Source: Papaver somniferum (taxonomy: Eukaryota > Streptophyta > Magnoliopsida > Ranunculales > Papaveraceae). From it: a stretch of 64,000 nucleotides of DNA. Below, piece after piece: positions 12,322-22,071 of the stretch (its first letter is position 1; each line of letters begins with the position of its first letter). The notes under the pieces are model-generated. The model was not told where the DNA came from and searched no databases. It worked only from the letters and a program-made list of their open reading frames with translations. The position numbers and the translations under genes are program-made. Location of the stretch: positions 17,752,063-17,816,062 of the forward strand of contig NC_039362.1 of the NCBI RefSeq assembly GCF_003573695.1, given 5' to 3'.

Positions 12322-12468
12322 GACTGTTGGCTATCGCAGAAGATAAGTATCTACTTTATCTTGTATATATTTTCAAGACTTAGGGTTCCTTATTTATATG
12401 ACATATCTTCTTCCGCTTTCGCATATTATCAGAAAAAAAATTTGATCACGATCATACCTCTCATAATC

Positions 12469-13398
12469 ATGTCTGGTAGTAACGCTTCTTCCCAAAATGA
12501 ATCCCTGGTGAAGTACAAGGTTGGAGCGTCCATTTCGGTAAGGTGCACGCTTTTCTTTTATCTTCATATGATCATAATAGTTGATTGAAGAAAGTGATTT
12601 GTCGCAGGACAATCAGAGAAATCGACCTTCTTCTTCCTCTTACTGTTTAAGGCCTAAGCAGACTGTCAAGGCTCTCGCTCGTTATTGGTCTTCTCGTGCT
12701 GAGACTGGAACATCCGTGAGTTTCTGACCAGAGGCTCTCTCTAAACAAGCACTTATCCAATTTTTCTGAAATTGAATATTTTGTTGTCGCAGGTCGATGT
12801 TCATGTTGTTGTTGACGCCAGGAAAAGAAAGAACGAGAAGTCCGTAGTTGTAGCTGAAGATGACGACCGTGCTGACGAAAACTCTACCAACTCTGTAAAT
12901 GTTGATTATAGAGTTCCTACTTGTGAGTATCCGGCAGCTAGACTTCCATTCAAAACTCCCATGGTTAATGCTTTCCCATAAAATCATCTAGTCGGTGGTT
13001 TCATCATCCCCAAATGTTATGCATCCTTATATACCAAGATTTGGAAAAGGTACGGGAACATTGCTACTACTGAAGTATGGAGACGTTTTCTGCCGACCCT
13101 TATGACTATCGTTGCTGGATTATTACCTATCATCGATGAAATGATCAAGATAAATCTGCAAGATGTCAAGAACCATAAATTGCACAGATTGGATGATATG
13201 ATCTCGAACTTTGAGACTTTTCGGTTCAACGTAGGTTGGCTTCATCGTCGACTCGAGGTCATCAAGATTGATAGAGCAGCGACTGCTGCTAATGTGATTT
13301 ATGCTGCCACTTCCATCATGGAAGAGGAGAGAGCACTTGCTCTGGAGTCGGCAAGGAGAGAGCACTTGCTCTCAAAAGAGGATCGAGATGGCCTTTAG
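12469..13398 (+). pseudogene. Spliced antisense ORF (aORF) of the Tat-like element
   Basis: On the strand opposite gag-pol, an ATG at 12469 opens exon 1 (12469-12537). Exon 2 is 12608-12715 and exon 3 is 12793-13398. Intron 1 (12538-12607) starts GTAAGG and intron 2 (12716-12792) starts GTGAGT; both end TTGTCGCAG. The exons are 69, 108 and 606 bases and stay in one frame, giving about 260 codons with one stop, TAA at 12979-12981. The C-terminal half has WKRYGNIATTEVWRRF and a Glu/Arg-rich helical tail. Extra antisense ORFs between pol and the 3' LTR are described for several plant Ty3/gypsy groups; their function is unknown. I do not recognise a domain. It converges on the integrase gene, with about 270 bp between the stops. 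Confidence 0.7.
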
Positions 13399-13669
13399 CA
13401 AAAATTATTTGTTGTTGGACGGTTTGCTCTGAGTGATCACTTGAGTTGACTGTAGGTTTTAAGATTTTCTTTTGGGTAAGGTAGAATGATTTACTATATG
13501 AAGGAATTTTTTTTAATTGATGAATTTCTAATGAACAAATGAGCATTTTGCACGCTCTTTTGGAGGAATATCATTACATTTTGAAATATGCTCGAATGAT
13601 GAAAAAGTAATTGCTTTCTGTTGATCAGGCATAATATGCTTTGAGCCATTTGTTGTTGATTATATTTCC

Positions 13670-15017
13670 TTATACTCCTCCATCAATAGCCAAGATCTTG
13701 TAATATCCACTGGATACTGCCTTAATGACTACATATGGTCCTTCACATTTCGTAGAGAACTTGGGAGCAGACATATCTTGTTGAATGTGCTTTGCTGTCT
13801 TTAATACCAAATCTACTACTTGGAATGCTCGGGGTCTTACCATTTTGTTGTAAGCTCTGGAGATCCTTTGTTTGTATGCTTCCACATATTTTTTTTACCT
13901 TAGCCCTCCTTGACTCGAGCATGTACAGTTCATCGACTCTTGAGTTGGACACTTCGGCTTCATCCCACTGTACTCCACTGGCTACTGCAGTCATTGCTGA
14001 AGGAATTTTAATTTCTGTTGGGAGTATGGCGTCGGCTCCATAGACGAGGGAGTATGGTGAAGTTCCGATCGAGCTCCTCGATGCGGTTCGGTAGTCCCAT
14101 AAAGCCATAGGAAATTGTTCATGCCACGTTCGAGGATTTTCATGAATCTTTCGGCTGAGAATTTGGATCAAAGTTTTGTTGGTGCTCTCTTCTTGTATGT
14201 TCCCTTGGGGATAGTACGGTGTGGAGAAAACTTGTTTGATACCGCATTCCTCGAGCAATTCTGTCACATCCTTGTTGGCAAAAGGAGTTCCATTATCGGT
14301 GACAATGTGTTTAGGAACACCGAACCTACATATTATGTACTCTTTGATGAAGGCTGCAATCATGACTCCAGTGGTACTTCGAAGAGGAATAGCTTCAACC
14401 CATTTGGTAAAATACTCAGTTGCAGTGATGATGTATTCGTGCTGTTTCGGAGATACTGGATTGATTTTCCCGATGATATCCAGTCCCCAGCTATAGAAAG
14501 GCCATAAAATATTCACAGAATTCAATAGGAGACAAGGAGTGTGTATGATATTACCATGGACTTGGCACTGATGACACCTATGAACGTGTGCAGCTGCGTC
14601 GTCTTCCATGGTCGGCCAATAATATTTCTCATGAATTTGGAGAAATAATTTCCTCTTTCTTTGATGCTCTTCATCTTGCATTTCTTTTAAAATTGTTGGG
14701 ATTTCATGCTCAGCTAAGCATCTCAACAAGTTCCCACCAGAGCTTTTGCGGTATAAGACTCCATCAAGAAAGGCAAATCTTTTGGCTCTCTGAATGAGTT
14801 TGATTGCTTCTTTTTTTTCCAACGGCAAGTCATTGTCCCGAAGGTACTTGATGTAAGGTTCCCTCCAGTCCCCAATGTGATGGACTGTCAAAGCTTCTAA
14901 ATGATGAGGAGGCGTCTGAAAATTGGGACAAGATCTTTGCATAGTTCTTGACTGAGACTCCATGGAAGGCCGGTAGTATCCCATCCTTTGAAATCTTCTG
15001 TAAAGCGTTACTACCAA
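13670..15017 (-). pseudogene. Integrase of the Tat-like element (frameshifted)
   Basis: The main frame (15017-13743) carries the zinc-binding segment HVHRCHQCQVHG, then the catalytic core: first Asp in SWGLDIIGKI, second in IVTDNGTPFANKD, and Glu in NIQEESTNKTL. The core would insert element cDNA into the genome. The C-terminal part (YNKMVRPRAFQVVDLVLK...GPYVVIKAV) is in another frame at 13885-13670, so at least one frameshift separates core and tail. No chromodomain is seen, in line with Tat/Athila lineages. It lies downstream of the second RNase H with 266 bp between the two open frames. Confidence 0.8.
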
Positions 15018-15283
15018 CGTCTGTCCGCAGATTTCTTCATGTATACGTTTGATTTTCTCGTTGGCCTCTTCTTTTCCAAGACATCGTGATAAAGACCCAT
15101 CAGGATTTCGATATTATAACGCCCCATGAAGCAAGAAGTAATTTTTTAGTTCCTTGAGGTTAACTTTCCCTTCTGAAAGAGAACTGCTCAATTCATGAAT
15201 AATAGGTGTTTGTTTGCTTGAACATATTCGATTTGAGCAAGCCAGGTGGATGATACATCACGCCTTAGCACCGTGATATATTT

Positions 15284-15688
15284 CTATGCTCCTTCAAATT
15301 GTAGATTAGAGGCAAGAGTTGTTAGGCAGTCAACATGTCTGTTATTAGTTCGACCAGTATGGACGATTGTTGCATCAGCAAAATGAACCAGTAGTCGTTG
15401 TGCTTCGTCTCTGAATGGGGCAAGCATTATTTCTTTGAGAGAGTAGACTTCATTCATTTGGTTAACCAACAGCTTCGAATCCCCCCTTATCTCGAGGTGC
15501 ATTGCTCCTGCTTGTTTGGCCAGAGACAATCCTAGTAGGAAAGCTTCGTATTCTGCTGAGTTGTTGGTACAGTGGAAATCCAACTTGAACGAGTGTGAGA
15601 ATACTTCACCAGATGGAGATACCAGCACCACACCCGCTCCTACAGTGTCGTTGCTAGGGGTGGCAGATCCATCAAAGATAAGAGCCAC
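15284..15688 (-). CDS. Second (archaeal-like) RNase H domain of the Tat-like polyprotein
   Basis: An open frame of 134 residues starts MALIFDGSATPSND (first catalytic Asp in FDGSA). It continues with TNNSAEYEAFLLGL (Glu) and LEIRGDSKLLVNQ (Asp), and ends with NNRHVDCLTTLAS where the usual last Asp follows His. This is the RNase HI fold with the pattern of the extra archaeal-type RNase H known in Tat-lineage elements. It degrades RNA in RNA-DNA hybrids during reverse transcription. It overlaps the preceding block (15640-15987) in another frame, so the pol frame is broken here. Confidence 0.75.
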   Translation of the reverse strand: MALIFDGSATPSNDTVGAGVVLVSPSGEVFSHSFKLDFHCTNNSAEYEAFLLGLSLAKQAGAMHLEIRGDSKLLVNQMNEVYSLKEIMLAPFRDEAQRLLVHFADATIVHTGRTNNRHVDCLTTLASNLQFEGA

Positions 15689-16157
15689 GTTTCTTCTTTG
15701 ACAATCAAGATCTCTGGAAATTCTCCGGGCACGTATTCATGTAACTTTGTGACATCTTCTCCTGGAAAGGAAGCGAGTAAATCTGCAACTGCTTGACCTT
15801 TGATCTCCTTGGGCGGTACATGGGCTATGTCAAATCTGACATCTGCAGTAGCCACTTCGCTGGTCTCCCTATCAAGGCTGGCTTCAATAGTAAGAACTTT
15901 ATAGGGTTGTCCTTGGAAACAAGTACAACTATGTTGGCTAGTAAATAGTGTCTGAATTTCTGGATTGCGTGAGCCAATGCTAAGCATGTTCTTTCAGCTT
16001 TTGGGTATCGTAGCTCAACATCTCTCATTGTACGACTGAAGTGGTAGATCGGATGTTCGACGCCTTCTTCATTTTCTTGAGAAAGAAGAGCTCCAATAGA
16101 AACATCACTAGAGGCTGTGTAGAGTATTAATGGTTGTCCTTGCACTAGATATTTCAT
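15640..16157 (-). pseudogene. RT-linked RNase H region of the Tat-like pol (fragmented)
   Basis: The frame 16157-15825 reads like the connection and RNase H of gypsy pol: LILYTASSDVSIGALLSQENEEG, HPIYHFSRTMRDVELRYPKAE, then LALAHAIQKFRHYLL. The next frame (15987-15640) carries FDIAHVPPKEIKGQAVADLLASFP, the usual end of this domain before the second RNase H. The first catalytic Asp, normally in LYLAVSD-like context, is retained in TASSD. Frameshifts separate these pieces. Confidence 0.7.
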
Positions 16158-17155
16158 GACAGCAGGTGATAATAATATTCGTTGTATCTTTTCAAAGGCA
16201 TCTTGTTGAACAGTTGTCCATGTGAAACTCCCTCTTTCACGGTGCTTGGAGGAGGCATGTTGGTAATACCTTTCATCTTGTCTGGGTCGACTTTGATTCC
16301 TTCCGCCGTAACTTGGAAACCTAAGAATTTTCTAAAAGAGACACCAAAAGCGCATTTCATAAGATTCATCTTTAATTTGTATTCTCTGCATCTTTCGAAA
16401 ACCTGTTTTAGTACTTCTAAGTGGGATGCTCGATTCTTCGATTTCACCACCACATCGTCAACATTGTCTTCTACATGTTTATGCATCATATCATGGAATA
16501 TTGCAGTCATAGCTCGTTGATAGGTAGCACCTGCATTCTTTAATACAAAGGGCATCACAGTGTAGTGAAAGTTCCCAATGGGAGTACAGAATGCGGTCTT
16601 GTTGGCATCATGCTTGTACATCTTGATCTAGTTGTATCCGCTGTAACCATCCATGAATGAGAACATACCGTGACCACTGGTTGCATCGACGAGCATATCA
16701 ATGTTGGGTAGGGGAAAATCATCCTTCGGACAATATTTATTCAGATTCCTGAAATCAACACAACATCTGATTTGACCATTTTTCTTCTTGACAGGAACAA
16801 CATTTGTCAGCCATGTTGGATGTTGAATGGGTTTGATAAACCCTGCTGCCAGTAGTTTCTGAATCTCGACTTTGGTTTGTTCCTCAACTTCGTGTCTGAA
16901 CTTCCTAGGCGGTTGTTTGACATCTTTGGAGCCATAAGTGATGTGCAGATGATGAGTGACTAATTTTTCGTCTAGACCAGGCATTTCTTCGTATGTCCAA
17001 GCAAAGATATCCTGATACTCTTTCAACAGACTTATCAGTTCCGTCCGCTCTTCTGGTGACAGTGCGAAACTAATTAAGATTGGCCTTGGATCATCCTCCG
17101 TCCCGATGTTGATTGTTTCGAGGTCATCAGTAGTGGAATCAGTGCCATCTTGCAA
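16154..17155 (-). pseudogene. Reverse transcriptase of the Tat-like element, inactivated
   Basis: The first frame (17155-16628) contains EMPGLD, GFIKPIQHPTWLTNVVPVKKKNG, VDFRNLNKYCPKDDFPLP and FSFMDGYSGYN, then a TAG where Gln is usual. The next frame (16621-16154) has KTAFCTPIGNFHYTVMPFVLKNAGATYQRAM and the catalytic block as NVDDVVVKS. The family motif is YVDD, so Tyr is replaced by Asn. The last part (GITNMPPPSTVKE) loses the frame. With a nonsense codon, a changed catalytic motif and a frameshift, this RT cannot work. Confidence 0.8.
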
Positions 17156-17254
17156 TTGTCATGGAGCGTCTTGAATCTCTTCATCAGGTGATTGTCCACT
17201 CTTACATGATTCTTCGGAGCGGGGAGACTTTTCATCGTTATCCCCTGTTAATTG

Positions 17255-18235
17255 CTAATCTTTGCGCCGGTGGTAAATGATCCTCCCCTCCGCATCATGA
17301 CTGTCTATGAAATTAGATCCCGGAGTTGAGGCATGATCCTTGCGGCATTTGATCGGTGTAGCAGGTGACTTCATCGGTTTAGCACCTGAAGATGATGATG
17401 GTTTGTCAGCAGGTTCTTCAATGGACTTCCAGCCTAGGAGTGAAGTACTATAGATCGTGCTTGGAAGTTCGGTGATGCTTTTTTGAGATTCAAGGAATTC
17501 AGCATCGTAGATCGGAGCATAAGGAGATGATGAAGCCGCAATACGAACAATTTTGTTGTTGAGTAGATCCTTCATGCATTGATGGTACGTCGAGGAAACC
17601 ACCTTGTTATCATGGAGCCATGGTCGTCCGAGTATCATGTGGTAGTCGGGTTCTTGCTCAATTACGTGAAATTTGACCTTTGATTGAATATGTCATACTT
17701 TCAGGTCTACATATGCATATCCGTATGTATGGCTCTGGCTTCCTTCAAAACCCGTTATTAACATGGGATGGCGGACAATTTTACTCTGTGGGATCTTGGC
17801 CTCCTTGAGAGTCTTCATATGAATAATGTTTATAGAAGCGTCTGTATCGACGAGAGCTCTCCTGAATTCAGAGTCCTTGATAAAACCGGTCACGTACAAG
17901 GCTCGATTATGTCCTTCGTCTTCCATGCAGTCTTCTTCTCCGAAGGTGATATTGTTGATCGAATGTTCAGACACCATGGACACTTCTTCAACTACTAGAA
18001 AGGATGGAGTTAGTTGCACGTCGGATGATATTTGGTTGAGTGCAACAAATGTGTTCGTACGCTGATCTCTGGAAAAATGTAGGAGTTCACATAAATTTTC
18101 GATCAAATGTGTAACTTCCTGGTCCACCGGCTTTTCATAAGTAGTGAAGTTGTTGGCTTGAGGGCTATCATCAGCAGTGTCAAGAGACGAGCGTTCCACG
18201 ACTTGAGCCCCTAAGATTCTTGTCAGATCCACCAT
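17255..18235 (-). pseudogene. Aspartic protease region of the Tat-like element
   Basis: The frame 18235-17693 ends with the retropepsin core: RALVDTDASINIIHMKTL, where gypsy proteases have D-S/T-G-A. Here Gly is replaced by Asp (DTDAS), which should abolish activity. The frame breaks at 17693 and resumes at 17638 with MILGRPWLHDNKVVSSTYHQCMK, the flap-distal ILGRPWLH motif, followed by a Ser/Pro-rich linker into RT. The start at 18235 overlaps the end of the gag remnant in a different frame. Confidence 0.7.
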
Positions 18236-18480
18236 GCCGTTGAAAAATTATCGGTTGCTCCCTTCAATCGATTTATGTTTCTCTCCAATTTTTCCTGCCT
18301 TCGTTCTAGTTCGGCGAATGACGGAATTTCCCCATCAAATGCATTGATAGATGGGAAAGGAATAGTAAAATAAGTATGATGAATATTACCAAAGTCATTC
18401 GAATGAGCCTGAGGAGTGTTACCATTTGGAAGACTCTGGTTAGAATTTGGAGTTTCCGAAGTAGATCTAAGACCGACCAT
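18223..18480 (-). pseudogene. Gag remnant, N terminus only
   Basis: From an ATG at 18480, 38 bases inside the primer-binding-like segment, 85 codons run to a TGA at 18225-18223. The end shows a heptad-like helix (AELERRQEKLERNINRL). Tat-type Gag proteins are several hundred residues long with capsid and a zinc knuckle. Here the frame ends and the protease-containing frame begins within a few bases, so capsid and nucleocapsid appear deleted. Confidence 0.6.
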
Positions 18481-18517
18481 CTTTGTGAGAATTGGATTGC
18501 AACCGAGAGAATGATCT

Positions 18518-18534
18518 CCCACTGTGGTCGCCAA
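18518..18534 (-). promoter_or_regulatory. Primer-binding site of the Tat-like element
   Basis: Two bases downstream of the 5' LTR end (minus strand) lies TTGGCGACCACAGTGGG. It is in the right place for the tRNA primer site. TGGCGAC-type sites are usual in Tat/Ogre-like elements. The tRNA was not checked. Confidence 0.6.
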
Positions 18535-19674
18535 TCTGTAGATGGGGAAAAACGAGTTGCTGGCTTTTAAGGAATTGAGGAGACGATCGTGAGGAGGAAA
18601 CTCCTTGAACCGAGCGAACTGTCTAACCTCACACATATGCACTATAAAAAGGGAGTGCTTTGAATTCGAGAGATCAATCTATAGGACTCCAGCATAAAAC
18701 AAGACAATGGCCGTTCCAGAGTCAATTCGGTGACAAGAGAGGATGGGTCGATCTGTAGGATGGAAGCTGAGAAATGTGTGAGATCAATGGTGATCGAAAT
18801 TGTAGGTGTGCTGTGTATTCTGAATAATATAAGTTTTGATTGATTGAATTTGCTCTGTTGAGAGTAATTATTCAGACGCTGAGTTTTTTAATCTCTTGTT
18901 GTCTGCTTGACGAAAGAGTGTATGTTCTTTCAATCATGATTCACAGACTTATTTATATTGCAAGAATTGTAGACACCTTGATCCCATGGAGTGTGACAGT
19001 TGCTGGAGTCAAAGAGTGGGGAAGTGGAAATCGTGTTAAAACCAGTTGCTCATCGTGTGGAGACTTGGTTGATTTTCTACCCATTACTTTGCTAACTCCT
19101 CTAACTTCTTGCACGACTTGCTCACATTCTCATCGTGTATGAACACGTGCTGCAGACCCCCAGACCAAAACCCTATTTGATATCCCCCATGTGACACGAT
19201 TGATGTCTCGTGATTTTAGTTAGTCAGTTGCTGACTTGATGAGACGATGACTCTTTGTATTGCTGAGTCGAACAAATGTTCTGGGACTCATGAATTGAAT
19301 GTGTCTGTTGAGACAGAAGTATCATTGTCGAATAAATGTTGATAGCTAAGGTGAACAAATATTGTTCATTTGATGAATTGTTGAATATTGATAGTTGAAC
19401 CAATATTCCTTAGTCTGAGCAAATACTGCTCAACTGAGCAAATATTGCTCATTTGAACAATTACTGGTAACAGAACCAAATAGAATATTAATTTAAAATA
19501 CTGGCAACTGAACCGAGTATGATAATTAAAATGTTGATCACGAGATCAACGTAAAATTATTAGTGTTTGAATCTGCTCAGATTATGTTTTGCAGAGCTTT
19601 GAATTCGAAACCCTAATTTTGATCAACTGCTGATTAATTCATGATTTATTAAAAATAAACCATGGAGTGAAGGA

Positions 19675-20260
19675 GGGACCGGCTACATGGGATAATGAGT
19701 CGACCATGTAACGCCCAGATGCTCGAGTGAGCAAATACCAAAGTCTCTTGAAGACCAGTTGGTGAAAGGATGATTAAATGCTGGTTTGATCATTTATTAA
19801 AATAATGCTCTTCTGAGCCTTAGGTGATAAAACCTAATTATGAAGAGATGAGGGACCGACCAAGGGGTCGTGAAACTGTCCCTGGTTGGTCATGGGACCG
19901 ACGATCGTTCTATGAAATTCCAAATTGTTTGGAAGAGTTTTAAGCTAATGTGAACAAATTAGGTCAAATGATGAAAATGTGTGGGACCGGCCTCTTGCAA
20001 GCCAAAGAGCCAACCTTGGTCGGTCAAGGTAATATGCTCATGTCACCAATGTGTTCGTGTCTCAGTCCTGAGAATTTTGATATTTTCTGATGCGCGTTTG
20101 AGCAATATTTTGTGAAAATATGAAGAAATCCAGGTTTTGCTCAAACTGAGGAAACTTCATAAGATGAAGCAAATAATAATAATAAAATAATGAATCATGA
20201 AATGTGGGATCATCTATGGCCAAGGCATGGCCATCCGGCCAATAAGCCCGGTCCCATGAC
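19675..20260. repeat. GGGACCGG hairpin units in the Tat LTR, left part
   Basis: Short units begin GGGACCGGC or GGGACCGAC and the clearest ends CCCGGTCCCATGAC (20194-20260), so the start and end can pair into a hairpin. Starts are seen near 19675, 19850, 19905, 19982 and 20203. Between units are AT-rich spacers with GAAGGAGTTTC-like repeats. Confidence 0.55.
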
Positions 20261-20387
20261 ATTTTTTCTAATTTTATATTATTTTCATGATTTTAGGGAA
20301 ATACCATGAAATTAAGGAGTTTGTTGAAACTAAGGAGTTTCCTTGAAGTGAAGGAGTTTCCATGACATGAAGGAAACTATAATAAAA

Positions 20388-21370
20388 AAAGGTTTTCGTT
20401 TTTTCTCCAACTAGGTTTTTCTCCAATTCTTTCAGGTTTTCGTTTTTTCTTCTTTTCATCATCATCGTTTTCTCCAATTCTTCTTCATCTTTTCTCTGAG
20501 GCAGTGGGGTTTTGTTGATTGAAGAACGTGTTAGGGTTTTCTAAGTTCTAGAAGAGGTTTTCAGAGGTTGAAGACGTGTTAAGATTCTTCCAATCTCCAT
20601 CTCTGGTAAGTAGAAGTTGCAATTGTTTTAGGGGGTTTTGCTGTAATTCTTTTGTATTGATTAATTTGGACCTTTGAGACGAAGTTTCTCCAAGATTGTC
20701 ACGGGGTTGATTGTTGGGGAAGAGGGTTCGAATTTTGAAGGCAGTGATAGTCAGGGTTAAGGTTTTCGGATTCTTTGACTGCTGGGTGAAATTGGAATTG
20801 AATTAGGGGTGGGTATTGTGGTTTTATTGAAAGGGAGAAGTTTAATCAAGTAGCTCTCAATCCTCAGTGGTGCTTGTGAGTAGTTTCAACTTTTGTTCAG
20901 TGATTTATTTTCTTTTATTGAGGCTGTAATTGTTCTGTTTTTGTTCTGTGGGGTAGGAGTTATAAAATTAGGACTATTCTGTGTAATTGAAGTTTCATCA
21001 ATAGCTCTCAATCCTCAGTGTTGCAACTTTGAAGGGGTTAAGTGGTTTGCAGATTCAGCTGTTTGAAGATTCAATTAGGAGGTAAATTCAAGAGTGGTTT
21101 TTGTGTAATGTGTTTTGTTTTTATCTAGTTAAGTGTGTGTAGAAGCATTAGCAGGGTTTTTTTTGTTCATCATAGAGAAGAGCAATGCTTTGAGTTTGAA
21201 GATTGTTATTGGGGTTTTTCTTTTGTGTTTTGAGACATTATCCTGTTTCATCTTGGTTGTTTAATTAGTAATTCAAGGACTAATATTTTAAGTTTTCAAC
21301 TGAGGTAGTTTGCCTATTTTGAATTCTTATTGTCCCATTCTTTGATTCCTAATTATAGTGTATTGTAGTT
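20388..21370 (+). other. 5' untranslated region of the LINE
   Basis: No ORF. T- and G-rich sequence with TTCTCCAATTC repeats at its start and a GTAAGTAG at about 20605 that could be a splice donor. Nothing else recognised. Confidence 0.45.
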
Positions 21371-22066
21371 ATGCCACGAACTCGCTCATGTTCTTCGTCT
21401 TCAACCTCAATATCTGATGCACCTCCAATTATGCGGAGAACAAGGGCATCATCGCGAAGTTCATCATCTTCATCCGCTAGGTTGTCTAATCCTTCTTGTG
21501 AGGAACCATCTGTGTCGATACAAGTTGCTTCATATACATCTTCCTCTGTTGATACCTTTCTTGCAAGTCAAGATGAATATTTTTATGGACAACATCTAAT
21601 CACAGATGATGATGACTCTTTCTGCCATTGTCCGTATAAAATTTTAGATAATTGTCATGATGGCGTATGTGATGGTGGGTATGCTAAAAGTTCGATCATC
21701 AGACACATCAAAGATATGCATTTTCATGGCACTACAGATATAGCAGTTTGCATGGAAAGGATACGTACAGAGGTTGGGGTCTATTTGGCTTGGGAGAAAC
21801 TTCTCAGGAAGCTACAGATGTGGATGTGTTTTCCTTGTAGGAAATGGTTTTCATGGAGGAGGCCATGCTGTGACCACCCAGGGGAGTATTATCAGGTCCT
21901 TTCAATGGAAGAGGTGCAGATTTCTTGTTCTATGGCGTTGATAATCCGATCCAACATCTCCCTGTTGATATCCCACCAACTATGCCCACTAGAGGTGATG
22001 ATGATTCTGAGGGTCTTAATTTAGGTATGCTCAATCTAATTTTTCAGAAACCAATAACCGCTATCT
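21371..22066 (+). pseudogene. N-terminal ORF of the LINE, with C2H2-like zinc finger
   Basis: The ATG at 21371 opens a Ser/Arg-rich start (residues 1-60), then an acidic DDDDSF patch. A finger-like segment follows around residues 75-115: CHCPYKILDNC, then SSIIRHIKDMHFHG with paired histidines. Such fingers probably bind nucleic acid. The 217-codon frame ends at 22024. A second frame (coding up to 22066) reads on smoothly across the insertion to 42308, so one frameshift lies near 21850-22000. The gypsy insertion at 22067 cuts the reading frame. Confidence 0.6.
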
Positions 22067-22071
22067 CTAGC

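Noticed and set aside
14115..14507. 130-residue plus-strand ORF
   Set aside because: Shadow of the integrase gene on the other strand.
18840..19142. 100-residue plus-strand ORF
   Set aside because: Lies in the Tat 5' LTR, and the equivalent DNA in the 3' LTR (about 11690-11990) is not open over the same length.
20047..20051. CAATG as right target duplication of the Tat element
   Set aside because: It does not follow a CA end, and the CAATG at 46209 follows a matching CCATCTACA terminus.
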